Part shown: in pieces, positions 7,847 to 16,188 of the stretch
Position numbering within the stretch: position 1 is the first letter of the stretch
Layout: each line of letters begins with the position of its first letter
Assembly (NCBI GenBank): GCA_017469115.1
Contig: JAFUGY010000136.1
Coordinates: forward strand, 1-43,909
DNA length: 43,909 bases
Source: Oscillospiraceae bacterium
GTDB taxonomy: Bacteria > Bacillota > Clostridia > Oscillospirales > Oscillospiraceae
Reading direction: 5' to 3'
Translations under genes and position numbers: made by a program
Notes under the pieces: generated by a model
What the model was told of the DNA's origin: nothing
Seen by the model: only the letters and a program-made list of their open reading frames with translations
The model's database searches: none

Positions 7847-10285
7847 ATGTACAACAAAGTAACAAAAAGAGATGGAAAAGTAGTCGATTTCGACATTCAG
7901 AAAATCGCTGACGCCATCCGGAAAGCATTTGATGCTACCGACACAGAGTATAATGACAGTGTCATTGATTTTCTTGCCCTGAAAACCACCGCTGACTTTC
8001 AGAGCAAAATCAAAAACGGCTCCATTGCCGTGGAAGACATTCAGGACAGCGTGGAAGCCGTGCTTTCCCGCGGCGGGTACGAGCAGGTTGCAAAAGCCTA
8101 CATTCTCTACCGCAAGCAGCGTGAAAAACTCAGAAATGCCAAGTCTTCTTATCTCGATTATAAAGAGACGGTTGATAAATATCTCAACATTGAAGACTGG
8201 CGTGTCAAAGAAAATTCTACCGTCACTTATTCCGTCGGCGGCCTGATTCTTTCCAACTCCGGGGCAATTACCGCCAATTACTGGCTTTCCGAAGTCTATG
8301 ATGAAGAAATCGCCAACGCGCACCGCAATTGTGACCTTCATCTCCACGATCTTTCCATGCTCACCGGTTACTGCGCCGGCTGGAGTCTCAAGCAGCTGAT
8401 TCAGCAGGGTTTGGGCATCCCCGGCAAAACCAATTCTGCTCCTGCCAGCCATCTCTCCACCCTCTGCAACCAGATGGTCAACTTCCTTGGCATCATGCAG
8501 AATGAATGGGCAGGCGCTCAGGCATTCTCCTCCTTCGATACCTATCTTGCACCGTTCGTAAAGGTAGACAATCTCTCCCAGAGAGAAGTCAAACAGTGCA
8601 TTCAGAGCTTCATCTTCGGTGTAAACACTCCGTCCCGCTGGGGCACACAGGCCCCCTTCTCCAACATCACGCTGGACTGGACGGTTCCTTCCGACCTGAA
8701 GGATCTCCCGGCCATCGTCGGCGGCAAGGAGATGGATTTCACGTACGGTGACTGCAAGAAGGAAATGGATATGGTCAACAAAGCCTTTATCGACATTATG
8801 ATTGAAGGCGATGCCAATGGCCGCGGCTTTCAGTACCCCATCCCGACCTATTCCATCACCCGCGATTTTGACTGGTCGCCTACCGAAAACAACCGTCTTC
8901 TCTTTGAAATGACGGCGAAGTACGGCACCCCCTATTTCTCCAACTATATCAACTCCGATATGGAGCCTTCCGATGTCCGCTCCATGTGCTGCCGTCTCCG
9001 TCTTGACCTTCGCGAGCTCCGCAAAAAATCCGGAGGCTTCTTCGGCTCCGGCGAGAGCACGGGTTCCATCGGTGTTGTCACCATCAACATGCCGCGCATT
9101 GCCTATCTCGCTTCCGATGAAGCGGACTTCTATCGTCGCCTCGACAAGCTGATGGATATCGCAGCCCGCAGTCTTGATGTAAAGCGCAAAGTGATTACGC
9201 GCCTTCTCGATGCAGGCCTCTATCCCTACACCAAATACTATCTCGGCACCTTTGCAAATCACTTCTCCACCATCGGCCTCGTCGGCATGAACGAAGCCGG
9301 TCTGAATGCCAACTGGCTCCGCTGCGACATGACGGATCCCCGCTGCCAGGAATTCACCAAACAGGTGCTTGACCATATGCGTGAGCGCCTCAGTGACTAT
9401 CAGGAGAAGTACGGCGACCTCTTCAACCTCGAAGCTACCCCGGCAGAATCCACCTCTTACCGTCTTGCCAAGCATGACGTTGAGCTCTATCCCGACATTA
9501 TCACTGCCGCAGAACCCGGCGGCACACCTTACTACACCAACTCTTCTCATCTGCCTGTCGGATATACGGACGACGTTTTTGCCGCTCTCGACATTCAGGA
9601 CGAACTTCAGACCCGCTACACCTCCGGCACCGTCTTCCATGCTTTCCTGGGAGAAAAGCTCCCGAGCTGGGAAGCCGCTGCCAACCTGGTGCGGAAGATT
9701 GCGGAAAACTATAAACTCCCGTATTACACCATGTCTCCGACGTATTCCGTCTGCAAAAACCATGGCTACCTCAACGGTGAGCAGTTCACCTGTCCCGAAT
9801 GCGGAGAATCTGCCGAAGTTTACAGCCGCATTACCGGTTACTACCGCCCGGTCCAGAACTGGAATGCCGGTAAAACACAGGAATTCAAAGAGCGTAAAAC
9901 CTACAGGCCTGAAATTTCCCGCCTGACGCACACCGGTCCTCTTGCCGACGGCGAGGCTTCTGCCCGTCTCACCGGCAAGTACACCCGTCCTGCCGCCGCT
10001 TCCAACGAAGCGGAAGCTTCCAAACCCGCCGCGCAGAACGGTCAGCATACTCCGCTTCTCTTCAAAACCGCTACCTGCCCCAACTGCCGTATCGCCATGA
10101 GCTACCTCGACAAAGCAGGGTTCGTATACGAATCCGTTCTTGCCAATGAAAATGCCGATCTCGCAACAACCTATGGGGTAAAGCAGGCACCCACTCTCAT
10201 CGTTTTCAAAGAGGACGGCACATATGACAAGTATGCCGGTGCCGGCGCAATCAAAGGGTTTCTCAATGTTACCATAAGCGCCTGA
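7847..10285 (+). CDS. nrdD: Anaerobic ribonucleoside-triphosphate reductase with fused redoxin domain
   Basis: Class III ribonucleotide reductase, 812 aa. It makes deoxynucleotides by glycyl-radical chemistry without oxygen. Residues 1 to about 90 form an ATP-cone (KRDGKVVDFDIQKIADAIRKA). The catalytic barrel contains MCCRLRLD with the active-site cysteines. Near the C terminus of the core lie a zinc-like C-x2-H...CPEC cluster and the glycyl loop RITGYYRPVQ, with G664 the probable radical site. A Pro/Ala-rich linker then leads to a thioredoxin/glutaredoxin-like domain (about 730-812) with C744-P-N-C747 and a cis-Pro-like QAPTL. The fusion suggests the enzyme carries its own reductant, as expected for the redoxin-dependent rather than the formate-dependent class. 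Confidence 0.95.
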   Translation: MYNKVTKRDGKVVDFDIQKIADAIRKAFDATDTEYNDSVIDFLALKTTADFQSKIKNGSIAVEDIQDSVEAVLSRGGYEQVAKAYILYRKQREKLRNAKSSYLDYKETVDKYLNIEDWRVKENSTVTYSVGGLILSNSGAITANYWLSEVYDEEIANAHRNCDLHLHDLSMLTGYCAGWSLKQLIQQGLGIPGKTNSAPASHLSTLCNQMVNFLGIMQNEWAGAQAFSSFDTYLAPFVKVDNLSQREVKQCIQSFIFGVNTPSRWGTQAPFSNITLDWTVPSDLKDLPAIVGGKEMDFTYGDCKKEMDMVNKAFIDIMIEGDANGRGFQYPIPTYSITRDFDWSPTENNRLLFEMTAKYGTPYFSNYINSDMEPSDVRSMCCRLRLDLRELRKKSGGFFGSGESTGSIGVVTINMPRIAYLASDEADFYRRLDKLMDIAARSLDVKRKVITRLLDAGLYPYTKYYLGTFANHFSTIGLVGMNEAGLNANWLRCDMTDPRCQEFTKQVLDHMRERLSDYQEKYGDLFNLEATPAESTSYRLAKHDVELYPDIITAAEPGGTPYYTNSSHLPVGYTDDVFAALDIQDELQTRYTSGTVFHAFLGEKLPSWEAAANLVRKIAENYKLPYYTMSPTYSVCKNHGYLNGEQFTCPECGESAEVYSRITGYYRPVQNWNAGKTQEFKERKTYRPEISRLTHTGPLADGEASARLTGKYTRPAAASNEAEASKPAAQNGQHTPLLFKTATCPNCRIAMSYLDKAGFVYESVLANENADLATTYGVKQAPTLIVFKEDGTYDKYAGAGAIKGFLNVTISA

Positions 10286-10320
10286 CGAGAGGTCTCTGTT
10301 TCCCGTTTACGCAAAACAAA

Positions 10321-10366
10321 AAACTGTTCATTCCATCGTAAATCCGTGGAATGAACAGTTTTTTTA
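10321..10366. terminator. Bidirectional terminator between nrdD and the metal ATPase
   Basis: AAACTGTTCATTCCA (10321-10335), an 11-base loop and TGGAATGAACAGTTT (10347-10361) form a perfect 15-bp stem flanked by A and T runs. It serves both nrdD and the convergent ATPase gene. Confidence 0.93.
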
Positions 10367-10370
10367 CAAT

Positions 10371-12452
10371 TTATTCCGCCAGCAGCGGCGTCAGGCAATC
10401 CATGCTCAGCAGAAGCGTAGAGCCGTTGTGCAGCAACGCCGAGGTAGCAGGCGGCAGCAAGCCAAAAGCGCCCAGCGCAATCAGGCTGCCGTTAAAGCCC
10501 ATCACAAAACGATAGTTTCGGTCAATCCGTCCCATCAGTCTTTGCGATAGTTTTCTCAGCAAAACGAGTTCACGAAGGTCTTCCGCCGCAATGGTAATAT
10601 CCGCCACTTCGCGGGCAATGCTGGCACCGCTCCCAATGGCAATGCCCACATCCGCCAGTGACAGTGCAGGGGCGTCATTGATTCCGTCGCCGATCATAAT
10701 CACTTTTCTGCCCTGCTCCTGCTCGGCGCGAATAAATGCCGCTTTGTCCTCCGGCAGCACCTCCGCGTGATACTCGTCAATCTGTAGTTCCTTTGCAATG
10801 GCTGTGGCCGTGTTGCAGCTGTCTCCGGTGAGCATCACCGCCTTCCCGATTCCCGCCTCATGCAACATCTGCACGATCTCTCTGGCCTCCGGCCGCAGCG
10901 GATCATAAATGCCGATCGCCGCTGCAAGCACTCCACCGACAGCGAGGTAAAGCCAGGAGCAGTCCGGTGAAAGCGCATCAAACTGTGCCTGATCCTCCGG
11001 CAGCACCTGAGCCCCTTCGTCTTCAAAAACAAAATGGCGGCTGCCGATTACTGCTCGTTCCCCTCCGATCCGGGTGGCGATGCCATGTGCTACAACGTAT
11101 TCTACTTCACTGTGCATTTCCCGGTGATCCAGTCCCTGTTCCAGAGCGGCCTGAACCACCGCGTTCGCCACCGAATGCGGAAAGTGCTCTTCCAGGCAGG
11201 CCGCAACACGCAGCATTTCCTTCTGATCCCGTCCCTGAAAAGCCACCACTTCCCGGACGGTTGGGCAGGCATTGGTGAGCGTCCCCGTCTTGTCAAAAAT
11301 CACAGTGTCGGCTTTGCTGAGGATCTCCATGTATTTCCCGCCCTTGACGGTCATTTTATGGCGTCCTGCTTCCCGCATGGCAGAGAGCACACTCAAGGGC
11401 ATGGAGAGCTTCAGTGCACAGGAGAAGTCCACCATCAGCACCGAAACAGCCCGTGCAGTGTCTCCGGTCAGCAGCCAGGTAAAGGCGCTGCCTCCCAGGC
11501 ACCATGGCACCAGCTTGTCTGCCAGGTGATAGGCACGATTCTCCGCTCCCGATTTCAGGCGTTCCGATTCTTCAATCATCCGTACAATCCGGTCATAGCG
11601 GTTCTCTCCGGCGGAGTGGGTTACGCGTATCACGCAGCTTCCTTCCTCCACCACCGATCCGGCATAAACCGCAGACCCTTGCCGCTTTGCCACCGGAACC
11701 GATTCTCCCGTGAGCGACGCCTGATTCAGCATCACGTCTCCCTGCTCAAGAATTCCATCCAGCGGCAGCACGTGGCCTGTATGCACAACAATTCGGTCTC
11801 CAGCCTGTATTTGTCCAAGCGGAACCAACACCTGCGTGCCGTCCTTCGTCATCTGCCAAACCTGATCCACCTGCAGCGACATGCTCTTCGCCAGATCATC
11901 CACCGATTTCTTGTGGGTCCATGCATCCAGTGTTTCTCCAAGCCCCAACAGGAAGCGCACGGATCCCGCCGTGGAAAAGTCACCCGTCAGCAGAGAAGCC
12001 CCGATCGCCACTCCATCCAGCACATCCACCGTCAGTTTGCCCTGCAGCAATGTTTTCCCTGCACGCCAGATCCGCGGAATCGCATTAACCGTGTTGATCA
12101 CCTGCCGCAACGGAGCCGGTACAAACAGTCTTTTCCCGTAATGCCGTAACACCTGAAATACCAGTTTCTCCTTGTATTCCCGATTGATGCGGCGGCTGTT
12201 CGGGCTGAGAATATGAGTCTCTTCACTCGCTTCCTCATAGCTGAATCGGGACAGGCGTTTATAGAGTTCCTCCCGTTCCCCACGATATGTAATGATCACG
12301 CCGCAGATGCGTTCATGCACTGTCACATGGTCAACCCCGGGCAGGGCAAGAATCCACGCCTCCAGAAGGTCTGCCTGCTCCATACTCATGGAATACTGAA
12401 TGGCCCGCAGGCGAACGCGTCCTGCGCTCTCATGCTGAATTTGAAATTTCAT
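10371..12452 (-). CDS. P1B-like heavy-metal-translocating P-type ATPase
   Basis: A 693-aa P-type ATPase of the cytoplasmic membrane. An N-terminal ferredoxin-like region without the CxxC metal site (residues 1-75) is followed by membrane helices, the actuator LTGESVPVAK, the phosphorylation site D387-KTGTLT, and the hinge MIGDGINDAPAL. The membrane metal site, CPC in copper and zinc pumps, reads S-C345-A-L-K, so the ion cannot be assigned by the usual rule; a transition metal (Mn, Fe, Zn or Cu) is likely. The HP dipeptide of the nucleotide-binding domain is replaced by HS (HFPHSVANAV). It lies six bases downstream of a DUF6110 gene and shares its promoter. Confidence 0.9.
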   Translation of the reverse strand: MKFQIQHESAGRVRLRAIQYSMSMEQADLLEAWILALPGVDHVTVHERICGVIITYRGEREELYKRLSRFSYEEASEETHILSPNSRRINREYKEKLVFQVLRHYGKRLFVPAPLRQVINTVNAIPRIWRAGKTLLQGKLTVDVLDGVAIGASLLTGDFSTAGSVRFLLGLGETLDAWTHKKSVDDLAKSMSLQVDQVWQMTKDGTQVLVPLGQIQAGDRIVVHTGHVLPLDGILEQGDVMLNQASLTGESVPVAKRQGSAVYAGSVVEEGSCVIRVTHSAGENRYDRIVRMIEESERLKSGAENRAYHLADKLVPWCLGGSAFTWLLTGDTARAVSVLMVDFSCALKLSMPLSVLSAMREAGRHKMTVKGGKYMEILSKADTVIFDKTGTLTNACPTVREVVAFQGRDQKEMLRVAACLEEHFPHSVANAVVQAALEQGLDHREMHSEVEYVVAHGIATRIGGERAVIGSRHFVFEDEGAQVLPEDQAQFDALSPDCSWLYLAVGGVLAAAIGIYDPLRPEAREIVQMLHEAGIGKAVMLTGDSCNTATAIAKELQIDEYHAEVLPEDKAAFIRAEQEQGRKVIMIGDGINDAPALSLADVGIAIGSGASIAREVADITIAAEDLRELVLLRKLSQRLMGRIDRNYRFVMGFNGSLIALGAFGLLPPATSALLHNGSTLLLSMDCLTPLLAE

Positions 12453-12458
12453 AAATCC

Positions 12459-12722
12459 TCAGGTTGCTGCGCCATCCTCAATATACTTTGCCTCATTCTC
12501 GGCCTCTCTCGTTTCGTTGATCGCTTTCGCATCCGCCAGAATGTCCGCGCAGCTTTCCTGAACGGTCTCCACATCACGCATCACCTGGTCTTTGCAGCGC
12601 AGCACAGCTGCAGTAGCATGGGTATAAACCTTGCGCGCATCCTTGCTGCCCAGCAGCTTGAACCCGGCAGAGCCAAACAGCGTGCCTCCGATAAAAAGTG
12701 CAATCTTTCCAGTTGTATTCAT
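12459..12722 (-). CDS. DUF6110 family small protein
   Basis: An 87-aa protein with one N-terminal hydrophobic stretch (IALFIGGTLFGSAGFKLLG) and an acidic helical tail. It resembles DUF6110 proteins, which are found beside P-type metal ATPases in Clostridia; the function is unknown. A helper of the pump, by membrane assembly or metal delivery, is inference from context only. The ribosome binding site AGGAGG precedes the ATG, and the ATPase start follows within six bases of its stop. Confidence 0.8.
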   Translation of the reverse strand: MNTTGKIALFIGGTLFGSAGFKLLGSKDARKVYTHATAAVLRCKDQVMRDVETVQESCADILADAKAINETREAENEAKYIEDGAAT

Positions 12723-12761
12723 TGTCTAATCCTCCTTAGGTGCTTTTAACAGGGTTCATGT

Positions 12762-12790
12762 ATTTTAACACATCCCGTTTTCTCTTTCAA
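12762..12790 (-). promoter_or_regulatory. Promoter of the DUF6110-ATPase operon
   Basis: On the minus strand TTGAAA (12790-12785), a 17-base spacer and TAAAAT (12767-12762) lie 40 bases before the DUF6110 start. The A/T-rich stretch to 12890 shows no clear metal-regulator operator. Confidence 0.75.
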
Positions 12791-12888
12791 GCTGTCGCGC
12801 CATCTTCTTCAAAAAAAGTTCTCTTTCAAAAAAGATTTTTCAAAAATAGTGAAATTACCCGGATGTAACCTCTGGCGAAACTTTTACC

Positions 12889-12897
12889 TGCTACAAT
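12889..12897 (+). promoter_or_regulatory. Extended -10 promoter of the small secreted protein
   Basis: TGCTACAAT is an extended -10 element without an obvious -35, about 87 bases before the start codon at 12984. Confidence 0.5.
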
Positions 12898-12983
12898 AGG
12901 CACAGAAAAACAAACAGGGCATTCATCCCTGTAACAAATCGAGAAATCATAAGATGCTGTATCTCAGCAGGAAAGGGAAAACC

Positions 12984-13301
12984 ATGAAAAACAAGAAAAC
13001 AATATCCATTCTCCTGGCATTGTCCATGTTCCTTCAGGCATTTCTGATCTTTCCGGGTTATGCTCTTGCAGAAGAGCTTTCTACGGAAGAAGACGCCGAA
13101 GAGTCTGTCGTCTATATTCTCACCTTTATAGTCGATGGCAAAGTGGCCCAGAGTCGCCCCGTAGAAGCCGGCAAAGCCCTCGGCCCTCTGCCGCAGATCT
13201 GGGCTTCCGACGGAGAAATCCTGTCCTCCTGGCAGTGCGATGAATGTCCCGTCAATGCAGATACCATTGCAACTTCCGATATGGTGCTCACAGCTGCCTG
13301 A
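12984..13301 (+). CDS. Small secreted protein with one InlB B-repeat-like domain
   Basis: A 105-aa protein beginning with a Sec signal peptide (MKNKK, a hydrophobic core, then a likely cleavage after ALA near residue 28). After a short acidic linker, residues about 40-105 read like one Listeria-Bacteroides/InlB B-repeat (Flg_new) unit: YILTFIVDGK, then VEAGKALGPLP, a WQC turn and ADTIATSDMVLTA. Such beta-grasp repeats usually occur in long arrays on surface adhesins; a solitary one without an anchor is odd. C and C in WQCDEC could form a disulfide. AGGAAAGGG precedes the ATG at 12984. Function unknown; it lies between two metal transport loci. Confidence 0.7.
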   Translation: MKNKKTISILLALSMFLQAFLIFPGYALAEELSTEEDAEESVVYILTFIVDGKVAQSRPVEAGKALGPLPQIWASDGEILSSWQCDECPVNADTIATSDMVLTAA

Positions 13302-13351
13302 TACGAATCACGGATAAGCTGCTTTAAATGAAACTCAACGTTATCCTGAAG

Positions 13352-13381
13352 TTGACAGTTCCCCCTTCTCCCTGCTATAAT
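13352..13381 (+). promoter_or_regulatory. Promoter of feoB
   Basis: TTGACA (13352-13357), an 18-base spacer and TATAAT (13376-13381) are consensus hexamers 63 bases before the feoB start. Confidence 0.85.
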
Positions 13382-13405
13382 CTCAGCTTGGAGAAGGGGG
13401 AATTG
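13356..13405. repeat. Inverted repeat across the feoB promoter (candidate operator)
   Basis: TTCCCCCTTCTCC (13359-13371) is repeated inverted as GGAGAAGGGGGAA (13390-13402); allowing one mismatch the arms are 16 bp (13356-13371 and 13390-13405). The left arm fills the -35/-10 spacer and the right arm covers the probable transcription start. Because the left arm is not transcribed from this promoter, the dyad is better read as a protein-binding site than as an mRNA hairpin. It does not match the Fur box. Confidence 0.6.
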
Positions 13406-13443
13406 TTTCCCCTTTGAATGGAGAATGAGGTAACATACTAAAA

Positions 13444-15798
13444 ATGGAGTACTTAAACGAATTAAAACCCGGCCAGTCCGCTCGCATCGAACAGGTTGGC
13501 GGGGAAGGCGCTTTGCGCCAGCATTTTCTGGATATGGGAGTAATCCCCGGTGCAGAAGTTACAATGATCAAGCTCGCACCGATGGGTGATCCGATGGAGC
13601 TTCGTATTCACGGCTATGAGCTCACGCTCCGCCTGGCCGATGCAGAAAAAATCCGGATCTCTCCGGTTGAAAACCCATCCGTAGCAAAAGCAGCTGCTCC
13701 CGAAAAAAAGCACAAAAATCACCCCGGGCTCGGGGAAGAAGGTAAGTTTCATCCCAAAGGAAGCGGAAGTCCCCTTCCCGAAGGCACGCTTCTTACGTTT
13801 GCCCTCGCAGGGAATCAGAACAGCGGCAAAACAACCCTGTTCAATCAGCTCACAGGTGCAAACCAGCACGTCGGCAACTTTCCCGGCGTAACAGTCGATC
13901 GGAAAGACGGTGCAATCCGCAACCATCCCGACACTTCCATCACTGACCTTCCCGGCATTTATTCCATGTCCCCCTATTCCAGTGAAGAAGTTGTCTCCCG
14001 TGATTTCATCCTGAACAGCAAACCAAAGGGCATTATTAATATTGTGGATGCCACCAATATCGAGCGAAACCTCTATCTGACCATGCAGCTTCTGGAAATG
14101 AACATCCCCATGGTTGTTGCACTGAACATGATGGATGAACTGACAGGCAACGGCGGTACGGTTGACATCAATGCCATGGAAGCCATGCTCGGTGTTCCGG
14201 TTGTCCCGATTTCCGCTTCTAAAAACGAAGGTGTGGATGAACTGGTGCGCCATGCCCTGCACATCGCAAAATACCAGGAAGCCCCTCTCCGGCAGGATTT
14301 CTGCAGTGCCGAGGACCACGGCGGTGCTGTTCACCGTGCTCTCCATGCAGTCAGCCACCTGATTGAAGACCATGCAAAAGCGGCAGATCTGCCCTTGCGT
14401 TTTGCCGCCAGCAAACTGATAGAAGGCGATTCACTCATTGCCGCCCAGTTACACCTGGATCAGAACGAAGAGGAAATGCTGGAGCACATCATCCTCCAGA
14501 TGGAAAAGGAGCGTGGGCTGGATCATAGCGCTGCCATGGCGGATATGCGTTTTGAGTACATCCGCAAAGTCTGTGAGGCCTGCGTCATCAAACCCCATGA
14601 AAGCCGTGAGCACATCCGCAGCCAGCGGATTGACAAGGTCCTCACCGGCAAATATACCGCGATCCCCATGTTTATCGGGATTATGGGGCTTGTCTTCTTT
14701 CTCACCTTTTTCCTGATCGGTCCCTTCCTGCAGGATCTGCTGGCAAGCGGCATTGAAGCGCTTGGAAGTCTGGTTGAAACTGCCATGCAGGCAGCCAATG
14801 TCAACCAGGCTGTGCAAAGCCTTGTAATGGGCGGTATTTTTGAAGGCGTCGGCAGCGTTCTGAGTTTTCTTCCTCTCATCATCATTCTCTTTTTCTTCCT
14901 CTCCCTGCTGGAAGACAGCGGCTACATTGCCCGTGTTGCGTTCTTTATGGACAAGCTTTTACGTCGCATCGGTCTTTCCGGCCGCAGCATCGTTCCCATG
15001 CTGATCGGGTTCGGATGCACCGTCCCTGCCGTTATGTCAACCAGGACACTTCCCAGTGATCGCGACCGGCGTATGACTATTCTTCTCACGCCCTTCATGT
15101 CCTGTACAGCCAAGCTGCCGATCTACAGCTTTTTCGTCAGTGCCTTTTTTCCCCGCAGCAGTTGGCTGATTATCACGGGGTTGTATCTTCTCGGCATTGT
15201 TACAGGCATTCTGGTAGCTCTTGTTTTTAAGAAAACCCTGTTCAAGGGCGAAGCGGTTCCTTTCGTTATGGAACTGCCGAATTACCGCCTGCCGAGTCCG
15301 CGAAATGTCATGCAGCTGCTCTGGGAAAAGGCAAAGGACTTTTTGCAGCGTGCCTTTTCGGTGATCTTCATCGCCACCATCGTTGTCTGGTTCCTGAAAA
15401 GCTTTGACTTCCGCTTTAATCTCGTGTCTGATTCCCATAACAGTATGCTTGCTGCCATCTCAAGCCTTCTGGTTCCGCTTTTCAAACCTGTCGGTTTGGG
15501 AGACTGGCGCATTGTCACCTCTCTCATCACCGGTTTTATGGCGAAGGAGAGCGTTGTTTCCGTGATGGAAATTCTCTTCTCCTCCGAAGCCGGCATCACC
15601 TCCATGATCAGTTCCCTGACGGCTGCTTCCCTTCTCGTGTTCAGCCTCCTCTATACGCCTTGTGTCGCCGCCATCGCTTCCATCAAACGGGAGCTTGGCC
15701 GGAAGTGGGCATTCTACGTCGTGCTGTGGCAGTGCGGCATTGCGTGGCTCATGGCTCTCCTTGTCCGTCTGATCGGCCTCGTTTTTGGCCTTAGTTGA
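13444..15798 (+). CDS. feoB: Ferrous iron transporter FeoB with fused FeoA domain
   Basis: A 784-aa Fe(II) importer of the cytoplasmic membrane. Residues 1-75 are a FeoA-type SH3-like domain (LKPGQSARIEQVGGEGALRQ, MGVIPGAEVTM), which is usually a separate protein. The G domain has GNQNSGKT (123-130), the switch NFPGVTVDRK, DLPG and the specificity motif NMMD. A helical switch region and about ten membrane helices follow, with the conserved Cys-bearing gate IGFGCTVPAVMSTRTL. Fe(II) uptake suits an anaerobic lifestyle. The small Cys-rich gene follows after nine bases. The ribosome binding site GAGG is rather distant from the ATG. Confidence 0.96.
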   Translation: MEYLNELKPGQSARIEQVGGEGALRQHFLDMGVIPGAEVTMIKLAPMGDPMELRIHGYELTLRLADAEKIRISPVENPSVAKAAAPEKKHKNHPGLGEEGKFHPKGSGSPLPEGTLLTFALAGNQNSGKTTLFNQLTGANQHVGNFPGVTVDRKDGAIRNHPDTSITDLPGIYSMSPYSSEEVVSRDFILNSKPKGIINIVDATNIERNLYLTMQLLEMNIPMVVALNMMDELTGNGGTVDINAMEAMLGVPVVPISASKNEGVDELVRHALHIAKYQEAPLRQDFCSAEDHGGAVHRALHAVSHLIEDHAKAADLPLRFAASKLIEGDSLIAAQLHLDQNEEEMLEHIILQMEKERGLDHSAAMADMRFEYIRKVCEACVIKPHESREHIRSQRIDKVLTGKYTAIPMFIGIMGLVFFLTFFLIGPFLQDLLASGIEALGSLVETAMQAANVNQAVQSLVMGGIFEGVGSVLSFLPLIIILFFFLSLLEDSGYIARVAFFMDKLLRRIGLSGRSIVPMLIGFGCTVPAVMSTRTLPSDRDRRMTILLTPFMSCTAKLPIYSFFVSAFFPRSSWLIITGLYLLGIVTGILVALVFKKTLFKGEAVPFVMELPNYRLPSPRNVMQLLWEKAKDFLQRAFSVIFIATIVVWFLKSFDFRFNLVSDSHNSMLAAISSLLVPLFKPVGLGDWRIVTSLITGFMAKESVVSVMEILFSSEAGITSMISSLTAASLLVFSLLYTPCVAAIASIKRELGRKWAFYVVLWQCGIAWLMALLVRLIGLVFGLS

Positions 15799-15807
15799 GG
15801 GTAAGTG

Positions 15808-16041
15808 ATGAATCTTTGGGATATTCTGATTCTTCTTGCCATAGCCGTGCTCCTGTTCCTTGCAGTCCGTACTGCGCGTAAGGGCAGGTCCGGATGCTGC
15901 TCCGCCGGATGCCCCGGCTGCACCTCTGCAGGTTGTTCCTCCTGCGGCTCGAACTGCACCTGTTCCTCCTGCCATCCTGCCGAACGCAAAGCAAATTCTC
16001 CCGGCAGCACCTTATGTGATTCTCCCTCTAACATAAGGTGA
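15808..16041 (+). CDS. FeoB-associated Cys-rich membrane protein
   Basis: A 77-aa protein with one N-terminal membrane helix (WDILILLAIAVLLFLAVRTA) and a Cys-rich cytosolic tail containing about ten cysteines in CC, CPGC and CSSC arrangements. This matches the FeoB-associated Cys-rich family, thought to help Fe(II) handling at the FeoB pore. GAGGG precedes the ATG; a GTG three bases earlier is an alternative start. The stop codon lies inside the first copy of an 11-bp repeat. Confidence 0.88.
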   Translation: MNLWDILILLAIAVLLFLAVRTARKGRSGCCSAGCPGCTSAGCSSCGSNCTCSSCHPAERKANSPGSTLCDSPSNIR

Positions 16042-16178
16042 AAATGGTGTTTTTGGTGAAAATGGAGCAAATTCTCAAAAAGCATTAATTTCCGGAACTT
16101 TTTCGCGCAAAAAGCAGGCATAATCTTGCCTGCTTTTTGCATTTTCACCCATTTTCACCTGTTGGGTCCATTTTCACC
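16037..16178. repeat. Two direct and three inverted copies of an 11-bp motif around a terminator
   Basis: GGTGAAAATGG occurs at 16037-16047 and 16055-16065. Its reverse complement CCATTTTCACC occurs at 16149-16159 and 16168-16178, with a 10-base match at 16140-16149. The hairpin at 16107-16140 sits in the centre, so the whole stretch can fold as a large nested stem. Confidence 0.8.
16107..16140. terminator. Perfect 14-bp hairpin between convergent genes
   Basis: GCAAAAAGCAGGCA (16107-16120), loop TAATCT, TGCCTGCTTTTTGC (16127-16140). The A/T-rich ends of the stem fit a bidirectional terminator for the feo operon and for the convergent nitrilase-family/hfl genes. Confidence 0.85.
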
Positions 16179-16188
16179 GTTATCCCGC

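Noticed and set aside
7727-10048. A 773-codon open frame on the minus strand opposite nrdD
   Set aside because: It is the shadow of nrdD codon bias; the plus frame has clear class III reductase motifs, and the minus translation is Gly/Val-rich without recognisable domains or a ribosome binding site.
11034-12149. A long plus-strand frame inside the metal ATPase
   Set aside because: Its translation is His/Arg/Pro-rich and motif-free; the minus strand holds the complete ATPase with TGES, DKTGT and GDGINDAP.
13356-13405. The feo inverted repeat as terminator of the small secreted protein gene
   Set aside because: The loop would be 18 bases with no T run after the right arm, and consensus promoter hexamers lie within it. 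A weak terminator role is not excluded but the operator reading is preferred.
13462-14373. A 303-codon minus-strand frame opposite feoB
   Set aside because: Low-complexity shadow of the FeoA/G-domain region.
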